DNA of 64,000 nucleotides from Bacilli bacterium (GCA_017511805.1 JAFWJA010000015.1:387098-451097), one strand, 5' to 3'; shown: positions 1 through 9,258, numbered from the stretch's first letter. The notes: a model not told the origin generated them from the sequence alone. Translations and numbers: made by a program.

Positions 1-2093
1 TCTTTAATTGCAGTATTCTTTGCAGATATCGTTCCTCCATTAGCATTAAATGTACCAGTATTATGAATTAGTTCTTTATCTTTTGTATCAGATATTTCTC
101 CACCAGTCATTGTAATAGTTCCGCTATTTTCTACTGCATATTTATCATTAACATTATGAACTACTGTAGTTCCAGTTACAGTCATATTTCCAGTATTCTT
201 TAATCCATATACTGTACCAGCTCCTAATTCAAAGTTATTGCCAGTATTATATAAACCATAACTATCAGTAGAATTTAACACCGAGTACCCATCCATTGTA
301 ACTGTTCCAGAATTTTCATTCTTAACACCATATCCACCTTTACTTTGGATAGTTGTTTTAGTTAAAGATAAATCTCCATTATTCTTAACTATATCAATAT
401 CCTTAGTAGCGTTAACTGTAATATTATCTATTACTAAGTCACCATCATTTATTATTGATTCAGATACTTTTAATTTACAAGTTTCTGTTGATGTATTTAT
501 TACTTTGAAATAGCCATCATTTGTAACTTCTTCACCAAGTGATACATCAAATCCAGATAAATCAAATATAGCTCTTGAATCATTGCTTACTTCTATTTCA
601 TATGCTGCTTCAAATTCTCTTATTGCATAAACTATATAATCATTATCAGTTAATGAAGGATTAATTCTCTTATTTTGTTCTGCTGCATTAATTGCATCTT
701 GTAAGTTATAGTAATATATTTCTCCATCAGTAGTTGTTTTAGCAACTGCTCTATTTGGATTTCTAATTAAATATACTCTTTGTGTATCTTTATCACTAAC
801 GTGTTCTGCAAATACAAAGTATTTATCTTCTTTATCAGTATAACCACCAACTATACCAACAGTACCTTCTACATATCCATCATAGAAATAGAATTCTCCA
901 ACATTATCATCTGTTTTAACATTTCTAAGTCCAACAGTGTTACCAATTAATTTAACACTATTTTCAGTAAGCATTGGCAATCCTTGTTCACCTAGAATAA
1001 GAACTCCATAGTTAACAACTGCTTCATCATGAGATTGATCTGCTTTTACTGTACCATTAACTATATCAATTGTTCCTGTTTTAGAATTTGTTATTGAACC
1101 AGTTAATGTATAACCTTCTAGATTTAGAGTAAATGCTGCACTTGTATTATTAATTGGATTCTCTGCTACATTTTGAATTAAATGAACTGTATTATCATCC
1201 CATCCATCTCCTGCTGCATCAAATGCTTCTTGAACTGTCTTATAATAAGTGTTCATTATCCTAGCAACATAGTCTCCTTCAATCCATTCAGCTTGTATTT
1301 CTACATCTTCTTGTCCCATAGTTAGTTTATTATTTTCGAATGTGTATGTTCCATCAGATACTGGACTAACTATTGTCCAATATTTAAAGTTATATAAGTT
1401 TCTAGTAGCTTCAGTAAATGTATATTCATCGCCTTCAGATAGATATACTCTTATAGGAGCACTTCTTCCTTGATATACTCCACCATTTGGATTAATGGTT
1501 AATCTATGTTTATTAGAAGGAACTTCTTCACATTCAGTATTTTGTTCATAATTAATCTTAAATGATAAAGTAAGACTAACTCCATCACTAGGATAATCAT
1601 TTATATCTAGTCCTTCTTTAAATTTAACAACTGCTTTAACTAATCTTCTATCATTAGCTTTTAAAACGTCACACCTTTTAATTTCTGAACCATCATCATA
1701 TGTAACATCAAATGTTAAATATTTTGCTTGTTCTTCAGTAAGTTCAGTTTTTTCTATAGAACTAACTGCTGCATCTATAGATCCATCATTTACTGTATAA
1801 ACTGTAAATTCATAGAAGTCTCCAGGATTATTTAAATTCGCAGTAAATTCTATATTAGTTTTTTCTTGATTAGTAATAACAGCTTCTTTAGTAGGATCTT
1901 CATTATGAACTGAGTCAGATGCTATACTTACATCATCAAAATAAATAACCCAACTATTTTTACTTATCTTAGTATTACCATTAATAGTTAGAGTTGTCTT
2001 TAAGAAAGAATAACCTAACGTTAGGAACAATGCTAAGCATAGTACAATAATTGAATATAGTATCTTTTTATTTTTAAATATACTCATTTTCAT
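1..2093 (-). CDS. Large surface protein with InlB-type repeat and beta-helix region (3' end outside window)
   Basis: The reading frame is open from an ATG at 2093 to the left edge, so about 697 residues are seen and the C-terminus is missing. The start has AGGTG seven bases upstream, inside the end of the preceding gene. The N-terminus is a signal/anchor segment (basic stretch, then about 20 hydrophobic residues ending in LTLGYSF). A beta-rich domain follows, then an InlB/Listeria-Bacteroides-type repeat around residues 200-270 (RLTINPNGG, later FKYW and a closing EAEW-like IQAEW). The remainder is a long run of short T/N/G-rich rungs (GTVTM, GNMTVTGTT, GTITMTGGEI), typical of right-handed beta-helix proteins. 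I infer an exported or surface adhesin-like protein; ligand unknown. A sortase signal cannot be checked because the end is outside. Confidence 0.8.
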   Translation of the reverse strand, partial: MKMSIFKNKKILYSIIVLCLALFLTLGYSFLKTTLTINGNTKISKNSWVIYFDDVSIASDSVHNEDPTKEAVITNQEKTNIEFTANLNNPGDFYEFTVYTVNDGSIDAAVSSIEKTELTEEQAKYLTFDVTYDDGSEIKRCDVLKANDRRLVKAVVKFKEGLDINDYPSDGVSLTLSFKINYEQNTECEEVPSNKHRLTINPNGGVYQGRSAPIRVYLSEGDEYTFTEATRNLYNFKYWTIVSPVSDGTYTFENNKLTMGQEDVEIQAEWIEGDYVARIMNTYYKTVQEAFDAAGDGWDDNTVHLIQNVAENPINNTSAAFTLNLEGYTLTGSITNSKTGTIDIVNGTVKADQSHDEAVVNYGVLILGEQGLPMLTENSVKLIGNTVGLRNVKTDDNVGEFYFYDGYVEGTVGIVGGYTDKEDKYFVFAEHVSDKDTQRVYLIRNPNRAVAKTTTDGEIYYYNLQDAINAAEQNKRINPSLTDNDYIVYAIREFEAAYEIEVSNDSRAIFDLSGFDVSLGEEVTNDGYFKVINTSTETCKLKVSESIINDGDLVIDNITVNATKDIDIVKNNGDLSLTKTTIQSKGGYGVKNENSGTVTMDGYSVLNSTDSYGLYNTGNNFELGAGTVYGLKNTGNMTVTGTTVVHNVNDKYAVENSGTITMTGGEISDTKDKELIHNTGTFNANGGTISAKNTAIK

Positions 2094-2097
2094 AATA

Positions 2098-2502
2098 TCA
2101 CCTACTTTCTATCTTATAAACATATATCTTATTCGTTTCTACTAAGAAGATATGTTCATCTTTCTTTTTATAATAAATAATTGGTTTTTTATTTTTAATA
2201 CTTATTTCTTTTAGTTTGTTTATATCTTCTAAATGTTCAAATTTCTTTTTACCAAATTCATACTCGTCTACATAGACAATTAATTCTTTATTTTCTCTTA
2301 AGATTTTATTTATATTAACTTTAGCTGTTTTTGTAATAGCTTTTCGTATAGTATCTACTATTAAATAAATTAAAAGAATATATGACAAAAAAGATAGTAC
2401 ATAGTATGTTTTTGTGTAATCGTTATACTTTAAAATAAGCGACGAAATAAACATAATACCATCTAATATAGACAAAAATAAATTTCTAATATTTAGTCTC
2501 AT
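2098..2502 (-). CDS. Small two-helix membrane protein, function unknown
   Basis: 134 residues. Two hydrophobic segments occupy roughly residues 8-25 and 32-50, followed by a basic cytoplasmic-looking domain of about 80 residues rich in Lys, Ile and Tyr. Its TGA stop lies four bases before the start of the large surface protein, and the ribosome site of that gene (AGGTG) overlaps its last codons, so the two are almost surely co-transcribed. A GGTATAAT -10 element faces it at 2537-2542. I do not recognise the family. The linkage suggests a role in export or assembly of the surface protein, but this rests on position only. Confidence 0.7.
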   Translation of the reverse strand: MRLNIRNLFLSILDGIMFISSLILKYNDYTKTYYVLSFLSYILLIYLIVDTIRKAITKTAKVNINKILRENKELIVYVDEYEFGKKKFEHLEDINKLKEISIKNKKPIIYYKKKDEHIFLVETNKIYVYKIESR

Positions 2503-2572
2503 ACTACACTCTCACTATCTTATTATTACTATAAAAATTATACCATTTTTACGTTGTAAAAAAAAGAGATTT

Positions 2573-2603
2573 TTGTATTTTTTTGTCTTTTTTTTGGTAT
2601 AAT
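2573..2603 (+). promoter_or_regulatory. Probable promoter of the yigZ-like gene, facing a divergent promoter
   Basis: TATAAT at 2598-2603 is preceded by TGG, an extended -10. A mirror-image TGG-TATAAT on the minus strand has its -10 at 2537-2542 for the membrane-protein operon. -35 boxes are weak (TTGTAT at 2573-2578, 19-base spacer). The 120-base gap between the divergent genes holds only this and A/T runs. Confidence 0.5.
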
Positions 2604-2622
2604 TTTTATAGGTGATATTTTT

Positions 2623-2976
2623 ATGTTAAAAAACGAAATTGAAATAAAAAAATCTAGGTTTATAACTTATCTTTATGACCTAGAAAATGAATCTGAAATT
2701 GAAAAAATAATTAGTGAAATAAAAGATGAGCATAAAAAAGCTAGACATGTTGTTTATGTATATAAAATAAACAATAATGGTAAAATAAATGATGATGGTG
2801 AACCAAAAGGAACAGCAGGTATGCCTATTTTTAACGTTATAGAAAAGAATAATTTAGATAATGTGTTAATTGTTGTTGTTAGATATTTTGGAGGAATTAA
2901 ATTAGGTGCTGGTGGTTTATTTAGGGCGTATTCTAAATCTGCATCTGAAATAGTAAAAAAGAAACTAGATAACTAG
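2623..2976 (+). CDS. YigZ/IMPACT family protein, single-domain form
   Basis: 117 residues matching the N-terminal domain of the YigZ/YvyE (UPF0029, IMPACT) family. Visible hallmarks are KKSRFITYL at the N-terminus, KARHVVYVYK, DDGEPKGTAGMP (residues about 57-68) and the glycine-rich VVRYFGGIKLGAGGL (about 84-98). Full-length YigZ proteins are about 200 residues with a second ferredoxin-like domain (DUF1949); that domain is missing here. The family is linked to translation or nucleic-acid binding, with no settled biochemical role in bacteria. The ATG has GGTGATATTTTT upstream. The gene converges on the amidoligase gene, and the two stop codons overlap inside a shared terminator hairpin. Confidence 0.88.
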   Translation: MLKNEIEIKKSRFITYLYDLENESEIEKIISEIKDEHKKARHVVYVYKINNNGKINDDGEPKGTAGMPIFNVIEKNNLDNVLIVVVRYFGGIKLGAGGLFRAYSKSASEIVKKKLDN

Positions 2977-2987
2977 TTTCTTTTTTT
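2955..2987. terminator. Bidirectional terminator containing both stop codons
   Basis: AAAAAAGAAACTAG (2955-2968), loop ATAA, then CTAGTTTCTTTTTT: a 14-bp perfect stem with A/T tracts on both sides, so it works on either strand. Both flanking genes stop inside the 3' arm (2973-2976). Confidence 0.85.
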
Positions 2988-3908
2988 GAACATATATTGT
3001 TTTAAAAATCTTACTTGATCTTCTCTTTTATCAAATACTATTTCTGATAATTCAACTGCTCCTGTTGGATCGAATTCTCCATATCTATCTAATGTATATT
3101 TATTTACATCATATATATCCATACTATAATCAAGTACATCTAAATCTACATGATCTTTTACTATTTGATACATCATATTACCTACAAAATTAACATAATT
3201 TTGAATAGTTGATAAATCAAATGTACCATTAAACATTCTAAATTCTATAGTATCGTTTGATACACTTTTATCTTTATTATGAAAGTTAATTGCATAACTT
3301 TTACATATTAAAATCTTTTGTAATTCTTGTATATGTTCTTCAAATGATTTTGTATAATCATAATTTTGAATATATTTAAATACTAACGGACTAACTGCCT
3401 TTGAATACGTTTCTAAATTTATATTACTCTTCTCTGATTCACCAAAGCCAAATCTAAATATAATATTTTCATATAAAGTAATAATTTTTAATAATGTTAA
3501 CAAATGTCTATTATCATTTTCTAATATAGATAAATCTGTATGTACATGAACACCTTTATTTGGATTTAATGTTACTTTTTTTTCTTTTAATGCATCTAAA
3601 CAATCCTTTAATTCTTCATAGAATTCAGGTGTATCAGTAAATACAGGTGTATTAACTATTAAATGATTATTTGATAAATATTGATTATATATATTTTTAT
3701 TATAAGAATACTCAAATTTATCTTTTGAATTCTTTGAGTAATATCTATTTAATGCTTTAAATATTTTTTCAATATCTTTTATATTTTGGAATTGATAATG
3801 CATATCTAAACCAAAATTTAATGAATCATTTAAATCAGTACTCTCTCTATCCCCATAATCAAAACTTTGAAGATACGCAATTAAGTTTTTTAAATCTGTT
3901 TCTCCCAT
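2973..3908 (-). CDS. Predicted amidoligase (COOH-NH2 ligase) family protein
   Basis: 311 residues resembling the putative amidoligase family (PF12224), glutamine-synthetase-fold enzymes proposed to form amide bonds between a carboxylate and an amine. Visible landmarks: NFGLDMHY (31-38, in place of the FGxExE strand), TPVF (87-90), GVHVHTD with His121 and His123, and a C-terminal IEFRMFNGT (221-229), the strand carrying the conserved Glu/Arg pair. Family members often occur with peptide-tagging or cell-wall modifying genes, but here the neighbours are a YigZ-type gene and smc, so the substrate is open. GAGGG lies 12 bases before the ATG. The first acidic motif is less canonical than usual (GLDMH), so activity is not certain. 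Confidence 0.65.
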   Translation of the reverse strand: MGETDLKNLIAYLQSFDYGDRESTDLNDSLNFGLDMHYQFQNIKDIEKIFKALNRYYSKNSKDKFEYSYNKNIYNQYLSNNHLIVNTPVFTDTPEFYEELKDCLDALKEKKVTLNPNKGVHVHTDLSILENDNRHLLTLLKIITLYENIIFRFGFGESEKSNINLETYSKAVSPLVFKYIQNYDYTKSFEEHIQELQKILICKSYAINFHNKDKSVSNDTIEFRMFNGTFDLSTIQNYVNFVGNMMYQIVKDHVDLDVLDYSMDIYDVNKYTLDRYGEFDPTGAVELSEIVFDKREDQVRFLKQYMFKKRN

Positions 3909-3969
3909 TTCTTCAATCCCTCTTTTAAAGACTAATATTTATATTATTACAAAGTTTTAAAAAAGTCAA

Positions 3970-3994
3970 AAAAAATAGTCATAATGACTATTTT
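3970..3994 (-). terminator. Terminator of smc, stem includes the stop codon
   Basis: On the minus strand AAAATAGTCAT pairs with ATGACTATTTT and runs into T8. The smc stop codon TAG (3988-3990) is in the stem. Confidence 0.75.
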
Positions 3995-6933
3995 AATTCT
4001 TCTAGTTTTACACTTACTAATTTAGAAACACCAGATTCTTGCATTGTAATACCATATAGTACATCTGCATACTCCATAGTCTTCTTCTTATGTGTAATAA
4101 TTATAAATTCAGTTTTATCTTTAAATTCAGATAAATATTTACCAAAATTATCAACATTCACTTCATCAAGTGCAGCTTCTACCTCATCTAATACACAGAA
4201 TGGTACTGGTCTAGTTTTAAGTATTGCAAATAAAAGTGCTATAGCAGTTAAAGTCTTTTCTCCACCTGATAATAATGAAATATGTTGTAATTTCTTACCT
4301 GGAGGAAGTGCTACTATATCGACACCTGTTTCAAGTATATTATTTGGATCAGTAAGTTTTAATTCTGCATCTCCACCACCAAATAACTTCTTAAATGTAT
4401 CTTTAAATTCAACTTGTACTATCTTAAATGTTTCAGTAAATTTCTCTTTCATTACTTCATCCATTTGGCTAATAATACCAAGTAATATATCTTCTGCATG
4501 TAATAAATCATCTTTTTGAGTAGTTAAGAAAGTATATCTTTCATTAACCTTTTCATATTCCTCAATTGATGAAACATTTACTTCACCTAAAGCCTTTATT
4601 TCTCTTTTTAATCTATTTACTTTAGATCTAGCTTCTTCACTATCCATATCTAAGAAATAATTAGCTTTAGCTTTTTCATATGTAATAGAATAATCTTCAC
4701 TTAAAATATTAAGTAAATTATCTAATTTAACATCTAATTTACTAACAATTATCTCGTTCTTTTTAAGTTCATCTTGACACTTATTATAGTCTTGATTATC
4801 TATTTTTAAATTAGTTTCTTTATCTTGTAATTCTGCTTTTGTACTTTCAATATTCTTTAAAACATTACTTATTTCTAATTTTAAAGATTCTTGTTTTTCT
4901 TTTTCTTCATAATACTTTTTAATAATATCTTCTTCTTCATTAGATAAAACATTATTAATTGTATTATTGTTACTATTTAGTTCTAGATTAATAGATGATC
5001 TTCTTATTTCAAGTTCATCTTTCTTATTTTCTCTTTCTTTTAATAATTCACTATTAGAATTAATCATAACTAGTAATTCTTTTCTTTCTCTATCTAACTT
5101 AGCAAAATATTCATCATTTATATTGATACTATCTTCTATTATAGATAAATCTTGTTCTGCCTTTTTAATAGATTTAATTACTTCTTCTAACTCATATTTA
5201 CTAGTTATAATACTAGTTTTTTGTTTTAATGATCCACCTGTAATTGACCCACCCGGATTAACTACATCACCATCTAATGTAACTATTTTATATTTATTAC
5301 TAATTGTTCTAGATATACTGTTTGCTGATGTCAAATCTTTTACTATTATTACATTTCCTAATAAATTTTGTATTACATTCTTATACTTATTATCATATTT
5401 TATAAGATTAGAAGCCACATCCACGAAGGAATCTTCATACTTAATCTTATTATAATTTTCGGTATCAATAGTTCTTGATTTAATAACAGATAAAGGATAA
5501 AAAGTTGCTCTACCTAAGTTATTGTTTTTTAAGTATTCAACTGCATCTTTTGCATTATTCTCATCTGCTGTTACTACGTAACTTATTTGATTACCTAACG
5601 CTACTTCTATTGATTTAGAGTACTTTTCTTCAGTCTCAAATAACTTACCTATTACACCTTCTATTCCCTTTAATTTAGGGTTATTTAGTACACTTCTAAC
5701 TGCGTAAGGCAATAATGAATTATTCTCTATTTCGTTCTCTAAATTCTCTTTTCTATTTTTTAAAATAGATATCTCTTTTAATTTACTATTTGAATTATTA
5801 ACTAATTTCAATTTTTCTTGTTCATTTAAATCTATCTTTTTAGATATATCTGTTAATGATTCAGATAAGCTTTTATTTTCTTCTTTTTCATTATCAATAT
5901 TTTTATTTAATAATTTAATTTCATTTTCAACATTTAGCAATTGTTCTTTTAGTGAAATAATATTATCATGAAGTTTTATATCATTTGCTTCATATTTACT
6001 TCTTTCACTAATTAAATTCTTTTCACCTGCTAATTTTTCTACATTAGTACTAACACTAATTAATTCTTGTTGTTTTTGATATAAACTTCTATTTAAATCA
6101 TCTATTTTATTTTTAATTTCTTCTATTTCAACTTGTTTTGTAGATGTAGTACCTAATACTTTAGATATTTCTTTATTTAATTCATCTATCTTGTTTTTAG
6201 CATCCTGATAAGTAAAATTATATTCATCTATATCATTAACTATTAACGCTACTTCTATATTTTCTAATTCTTCTTTATCTTTAACATATACTTTAGCTTT
6301 TTCACTTTGTTCTTTTAATGGTATTAATCTCTCTTTATTTTCTTCAATAATATCATTAACTCTAACTAAATTATCTTTAGTTTTAGATAATTTTCTTAAT
6401 GCTTCTTCTTTTCTCTTTTTATATTTTAAAACACCTGAAGCATCTTCAAATATTATTCTTCTATCTTCAGCTTTACTAGAAAGTATATTACCTATATCAC
6501 CTTGAGAAATAATATTAAATGACTCTTTAGACGCACCTGTATCAGTAAATAAATCAACAATATCTTTTAGTCTACATTTAACATTATTAATCTCGTATTC
6601 ATTTTCTCCTGATTTATAAATAGTTCTTTTAATAATAACTTCATCTGCTTCCATAGCAAGATATCTATCTTCATTACTAAAAGTTAAAGAAACTGATGCA
6701 TAATTAGATGCTTTTCTACTTTTACTACCAGAGAAAATAACATCACTCATAGAACCGTCTCCTCTAAGTGATTTAACTGATTGTTCTCCTAGTACCCAAC
6801 GTATTGCATCAACTATATTACTTTTACCTGATCCATTTGGACCAACTACTCCAGTAATTTTATCATTAAATTCTATTTCAGTTGGATTAACGAAAGATTT
6901 AAAACCGACCATGTTTAATTTTTTCAAGTACAT
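3988..6933 (-). CDS. smc: Chromosome segregation protein SMC, short-armed
   Basis: 981 residues. The N-terminal ATPase half has Walker A GPNGSGKS at 31-38 and a Q-loop segment ISQGDIGNIL. Coiled coil follows, then a hinge around residues 400-560 containing GGSITGGS, a second coiled coil, and a C-terminal ATPase half with signature LSGGEKTLTAIAL (from 888) and Walker B FCVLDEVEAALDE (from 912). Bacillus SMC has about 1,190 residues, so each coiled-coil arm is roughly 100 residues shorter here. SMC with ScpA/ScpB loads at origin-proximal sites and compacts the chromosome. The gene lies downstream of rnc as in other Bacillota, but two unrelated genes sit between them. It has its own promoter at 6964-6992. 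AGGTGG precedes the ATG. Confidence 0.97.
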   Translation of the reverse strand: MYLKKLNMVGFKSFVNPTEIEFNDKITGVVGPNGSGKSNIVDAIRWVLGEQSVKSLRGDGSMSDVIFSGSKSRKASNYASVSLTFSNEDRYLAMEADEVIIKRTIYKSGENEYEINNVKCRLKDIVDLFTDTGASKESFNIISQGDIGNILSSKAEDRRIIFEDASGVLKYKKRKEEALRKLSKTKDNLVRVNDIIEENKERLIPLKEQSEKAKVYVKDKEELENIEVALIVNDIDEYNFTYQDAKNKIDELNKEISKVLGTTSTKQVEIEEIKNKIDDLNRSLYQKQQELISVSTNVEKLAGEKNLISERSKYEANDIKLHDNIISLKEQLLNVENEIKLLNKNIDNEKEENKSLSESLTDISKKIDLNEQEKLKLVNNSNSKLKEISILKNRKENLENEIENNSLLPYAVRSVLNNPKLKGIEGVIGKLFETEEKYSKSIEVALGNQISYVVTADENNAKDAVEYLKNNNLGRATFYPLSVIKSRTIDTENYNKIKYEDSFVDVASNLIKYDNKYKNVIQNLLGNVIIVKDLTSANSISRTISNKYKIVTLDGDVVNPGGSITGGSLKQKTSIITSKYELEEVIKSIKKAEQDLSIIEDSININDEYFAKLDRERKELLVMINSNSELLKERENKKDELEIRRSSINLELNSNNNTINNVLSNEEEDIIKKYYEEKEKQESLKLEISNVLKNIESTKAELQDKETNLKIDNQDYNKCQDELKKNEIIVSKLDVKLDNLLNILSEDYSITYEKAKANYFLDMDSEEARSKVNRLKREIKALGEVNVSSIEEYEKVNERYTFLTTQKDDLLHAEDILLGIISQMDEVMKEKFTETFKIVQVEFKDTFKKLFGGGDAELKLTDPNNILETGVDIVALPPGKKLQHISLLSGGEKTLTAIALLFAILKTRPVPFCVLDEVEAALDEVNVDNFGKYLSEFKDKTEFIIITHKKKTMEYADVLYGITMQESGVSKLVSVKLEELK

Positions 6934-6963
6934 ACTTCCACCTACTATTTTTTCTACTTAATC

Positions 6964-6992
6964 ATTATACAATAAAAAAAAGGAAATAACAA
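6964..6992 (-). promoter_or_regulatory. Promoter of smc, overlapping the upstream gene's terminator
   Basis: TTGTTA (6987-6992), 17-base spacer, TATAAT (6964-6969). The -35 lies in the 3' arm of a hairpin (AAAAGGAAAA...TTTCCTTTT) that ends the 495-residue gene upstream, so termination and re-initiation share the same bases. Confidence 0.7.
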
Positions 6993-6994
6993 TA

Positions 6995-8482
6995 TTACAA
7001 TCGTTTTCCTTTTTCCTTTTTTAATTTTGTTAATACTTCTATTGCATCAGAAACAGGCATAGTCATACCCTCATTAAAGTCATTAGCATTACCTTCATCA
7101 TCAACAATTTGCGCAATTGCAGTTTCTGCTTCTGGCACTTGTATAGTAGATAATAAATTTATTATTTTTTGTTTTACTTCATCTGATGCAGTTGATGATA
7201 ATATTATCAAGAAGTTTTCATATTCAAGGACAATTGTAGACATACCCTTAGTTCCTAGATAACTAGCTAATAAATATTCATTAACCATCCCATCAGGATA
7301 TTCTATTTTATTCTCCCTACAAAATGCTTTAAAACTCGAAATATGATCTCTACCAGCATCAATATCAAATAATTCACCATTATCATTTATAACCATTATT
7401 TCTTTTGGAAAATTAAACAAAACTATATCAGTTCTACCATCAGGATGTTGTTTAACATTAGTTGAATTTTTATATTCTTCATCATATTTCAATTCTTTTA
7501 TTTCTTCTACTTTCTTTTCTTCCAAATCTGATAAATTATGCATATTTTCTAAACGATTATGTTTAGATAATATGTCTAATTTTTCTTTTAGTGATACTAA
7601 TTTTGAATCATCCAAACTCATTATAGAATCAAATAAAGGTTGATCATAATAAGTTTTACAAAAACTAACTGTTTTTTTAAAATCACCATCAAAAATTAAT
7701 GATTCTAATCTTTTATAATAATCAAACATTTTTTCTTTAACTAAGCACATATATAATAAAGAATGAATTAAAGTACGTGGATACTTTTCTTTATTACTAT
7801 TATTTAAAATAAATTCTAACTCATCGATTTGTTCTGATTTAAGATTATTTTTAATTTTTTTTGTTAGTATAGATTTAAATTTTTTTAATGATTTATTTTT
7901 TATTTTTTCTCCTCTATTACTATTTACATTATACGCATCTTCTAAAAATGAAAATACTTCTGGATTTGATTTTAGTATCACTTCTTCATCTGTAAAATCA
8001 AAAAAGCGAAAACCTTTATGTTCTTTTAATAATTCTAATAAAGTATTTTGAAAAACATCACTATCCATAAGTTTATTCATTATTTTTTTATTTTCACAAA
8101 CAATATCTAGAAATTCATCTCCTAATATTTTATGATTTGTAATATAAATAAAATCCTCTTTAAAGTTCTTTTTTTCAAACATTTTTAATACTTTATTTGT
8201 ATTCTTTTTTATTATATGTTCATAAGAATAATAAATATTGTAACCTTTTTTATTATATTTATTATTTATATAATTATGAAAATTTTCTATTTTATTTTCA
8301 CTTTTCTTTTCATATTTAAAAACCGATACCATTAAATATATCAAGTCTTCATCTTTTAATTTTAAATTATTAAAATCTATATTTGGTATTCTTTTTTGTA
8401 GTTCTTCATCATTATCATTCAATCTACAATAAGTTATTAATTCTTTATCTGTCATCAATGATGGATCTTTTTGTTTCTTCAT
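6995..8482 (-). CDS. Uncharacterised protein between rnc and smc
   Basis: 495 residues, Lys/Asn-rich, no signal peptide or membrane segment, so probably cytoplasmic. The N-terminal 330 residues look all-helical (long K/E/L/I stretches). After a linker near KQHPDGRTD (about 343) comes a C-terminal domain of about 150 residues predicted to mix strand and helix (DIVLFNFPKEIMVI, STIVLEYENFLIILSS). I do not recognise the family. The ATG is preceded by GATAGGAGAACATTT. Its 3' end is a terminator stem that overlaps the smc promoter. Its position between the TPR-like gene and smc may be lineage-specific. Confidence 0.7.
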   Translation of the reverse strand: MKKQKDPSLMTDKELITYCRLNDNDEELQKRIPNIDFNNLKLKDEDLIYLMVSVFKYEKKSENKIENFHNYINNKYNKKGYNIYYSYEHIIKKNTNKVLKMFEKKNFKEDFIYITNHKILGDEFLDIVCENKKIMNKLMDSDVFQNTLLELLKEHKGFRFFDFTDEEVILKSNPEVFSFLEDAYNVNSNRGEKIKNKSLKKFKSILTKKIKNNLKSEQIDELEFILNNSNKEKYPRTLIHSLLYMCLVKEKMFDYYKRLESLIFDGDFKKTVSFCKTYYDQPLFDSIMSLDDSKLVSLKEKLDILSKHNRLENMHNLSDLEEKKVEEIKELKYDEEYKNSTNVKQHPDGRTDIVLFNFPKEIMVINDNGELFDIDAGRDHISSFKAFCRENKIEYPDGMVNEYLLASYLGTKGMSTIVLEYENFLIILSSTASDEVKQKIINLLSTIQVPEAETAIAQIVDDEGNANDFNEGMTMPVSDAIEVLTKLKKEKGKRL

Positions 8483-8550
8483 AAATGTTCTCCTATCTTT
8501 ATAATTTAATTATATATCTTAATAATAAAAAGAACAAGTTTTACTTGCTC

Positions 8551-9243
8551 CTATTGTAATTTTTTCTTATATAAAAGAACTCTTTCTTTTTCTAAAATAG
8601 ATAAATATAATTCAAATATTTTTTTATCTCCTAAATTGTTACTACATAATTGTTTAGCTTCTTTTATTTTTCCTTCATTTATATAATCTAAAATTGAAAA
8701 ATATAATTTTACTTTTGATTCAGCAACTGATTTGACTCTTTTTTGTTCAAGGTCTTTTTTTATATCTGCGAGTACTGGATCATGAGGAATCACATCGCAA
8801 TATTTTATTGCTTTATCAAACTCACCTCTATTAGATAAAGTAATTACATAAGACTTAATTACAAATCTATTATAAGGAAATCTTTTAACTATTTCTTCTA
8901 TTTTTTCGTATTGTCCTTCACGTTCTAAAATCAGAATATGTTGAGGTTCTAAAGAACCATCATCTTCATATTTTTCACATAATCTTCTTGCTTCATCAAA
9001 GTTTTCTTCAGCTATAAGCATATAAACATATTGTGTACGAATAGAAGGATTATCCATATTCTTTAAACAAACAGATTTTGCTTCATCATATTCTTTTTCT
9101 TCCATTAATAATTTTACATATGCAGAAGCCACTCTATTACTATTTATATACTTTTTACAATATTCTTTAGCTTTTTCTATTTTACCTTGTGTTAATAATT
9201 CATTAATTCTAACTAGTCTATCTATATCTGTTATCTTTTCCAT
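8551..9243 (-). CDS. TPR/helical-repeat protein
   Basis: 230 residues from the ATG at 9243, which has GGGGG five bases upstream; an in-frame TTG at 9255 would add four residues but leaves that Shine-Dalgarno inside the gene. At least six degenerate helix-turn-helix units repeat the pattern G/E-x-F/Y/I-x-E/K-A-K/R-x-x-C, for example GKIEKAKEYCKKYI, KEYDEAKSVCLKN, ENFDEARRLCEKY, GEFDKAIKYC and GKIKEAKQLC. This is typical of TPR-like scaffolds that bind partner proteins. No signal peptide. It begins 15 bases after the rnc stop, so it is very likely in one operon with rnc. Partner unknown. Confidence 0.75.
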   Translation of the reverse strand: MEKITDIDRLVRINELLTQGKIEKAKEYCKKYINSNRVASAYVKLLMEEKEYDEAKSVCLKNMDNPSIRTQYVYMLIAEENFDEARRLCEKYEDDGSLEPQHILILEREGQYEKIEEIVKRFPYNRFVIKSYVITLSNRGEFDKAIKYCDVIPHDPVLADIKKDLEQKRVKSVAESKVKLYFSILDYINEGKIKEAKQLCSNNLGDKKIFELYLSILEKERVLLYKKKLQ

Positions 9244-9258
9244 AATAACCCCCAATTG

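Noticed and set aside
4967-5455. 162-residue frame inside smc on the opposite strand
   Set aside because: Ser/Leu/Ile-rich shadow of coiled-coil coding; no promoter or ribosome site.
9244-9255. TTG start for the TPR-like gene
   Set aside because: GGGGG would lie inside the gene; the ATG at 9243 is correctly spaced from it.
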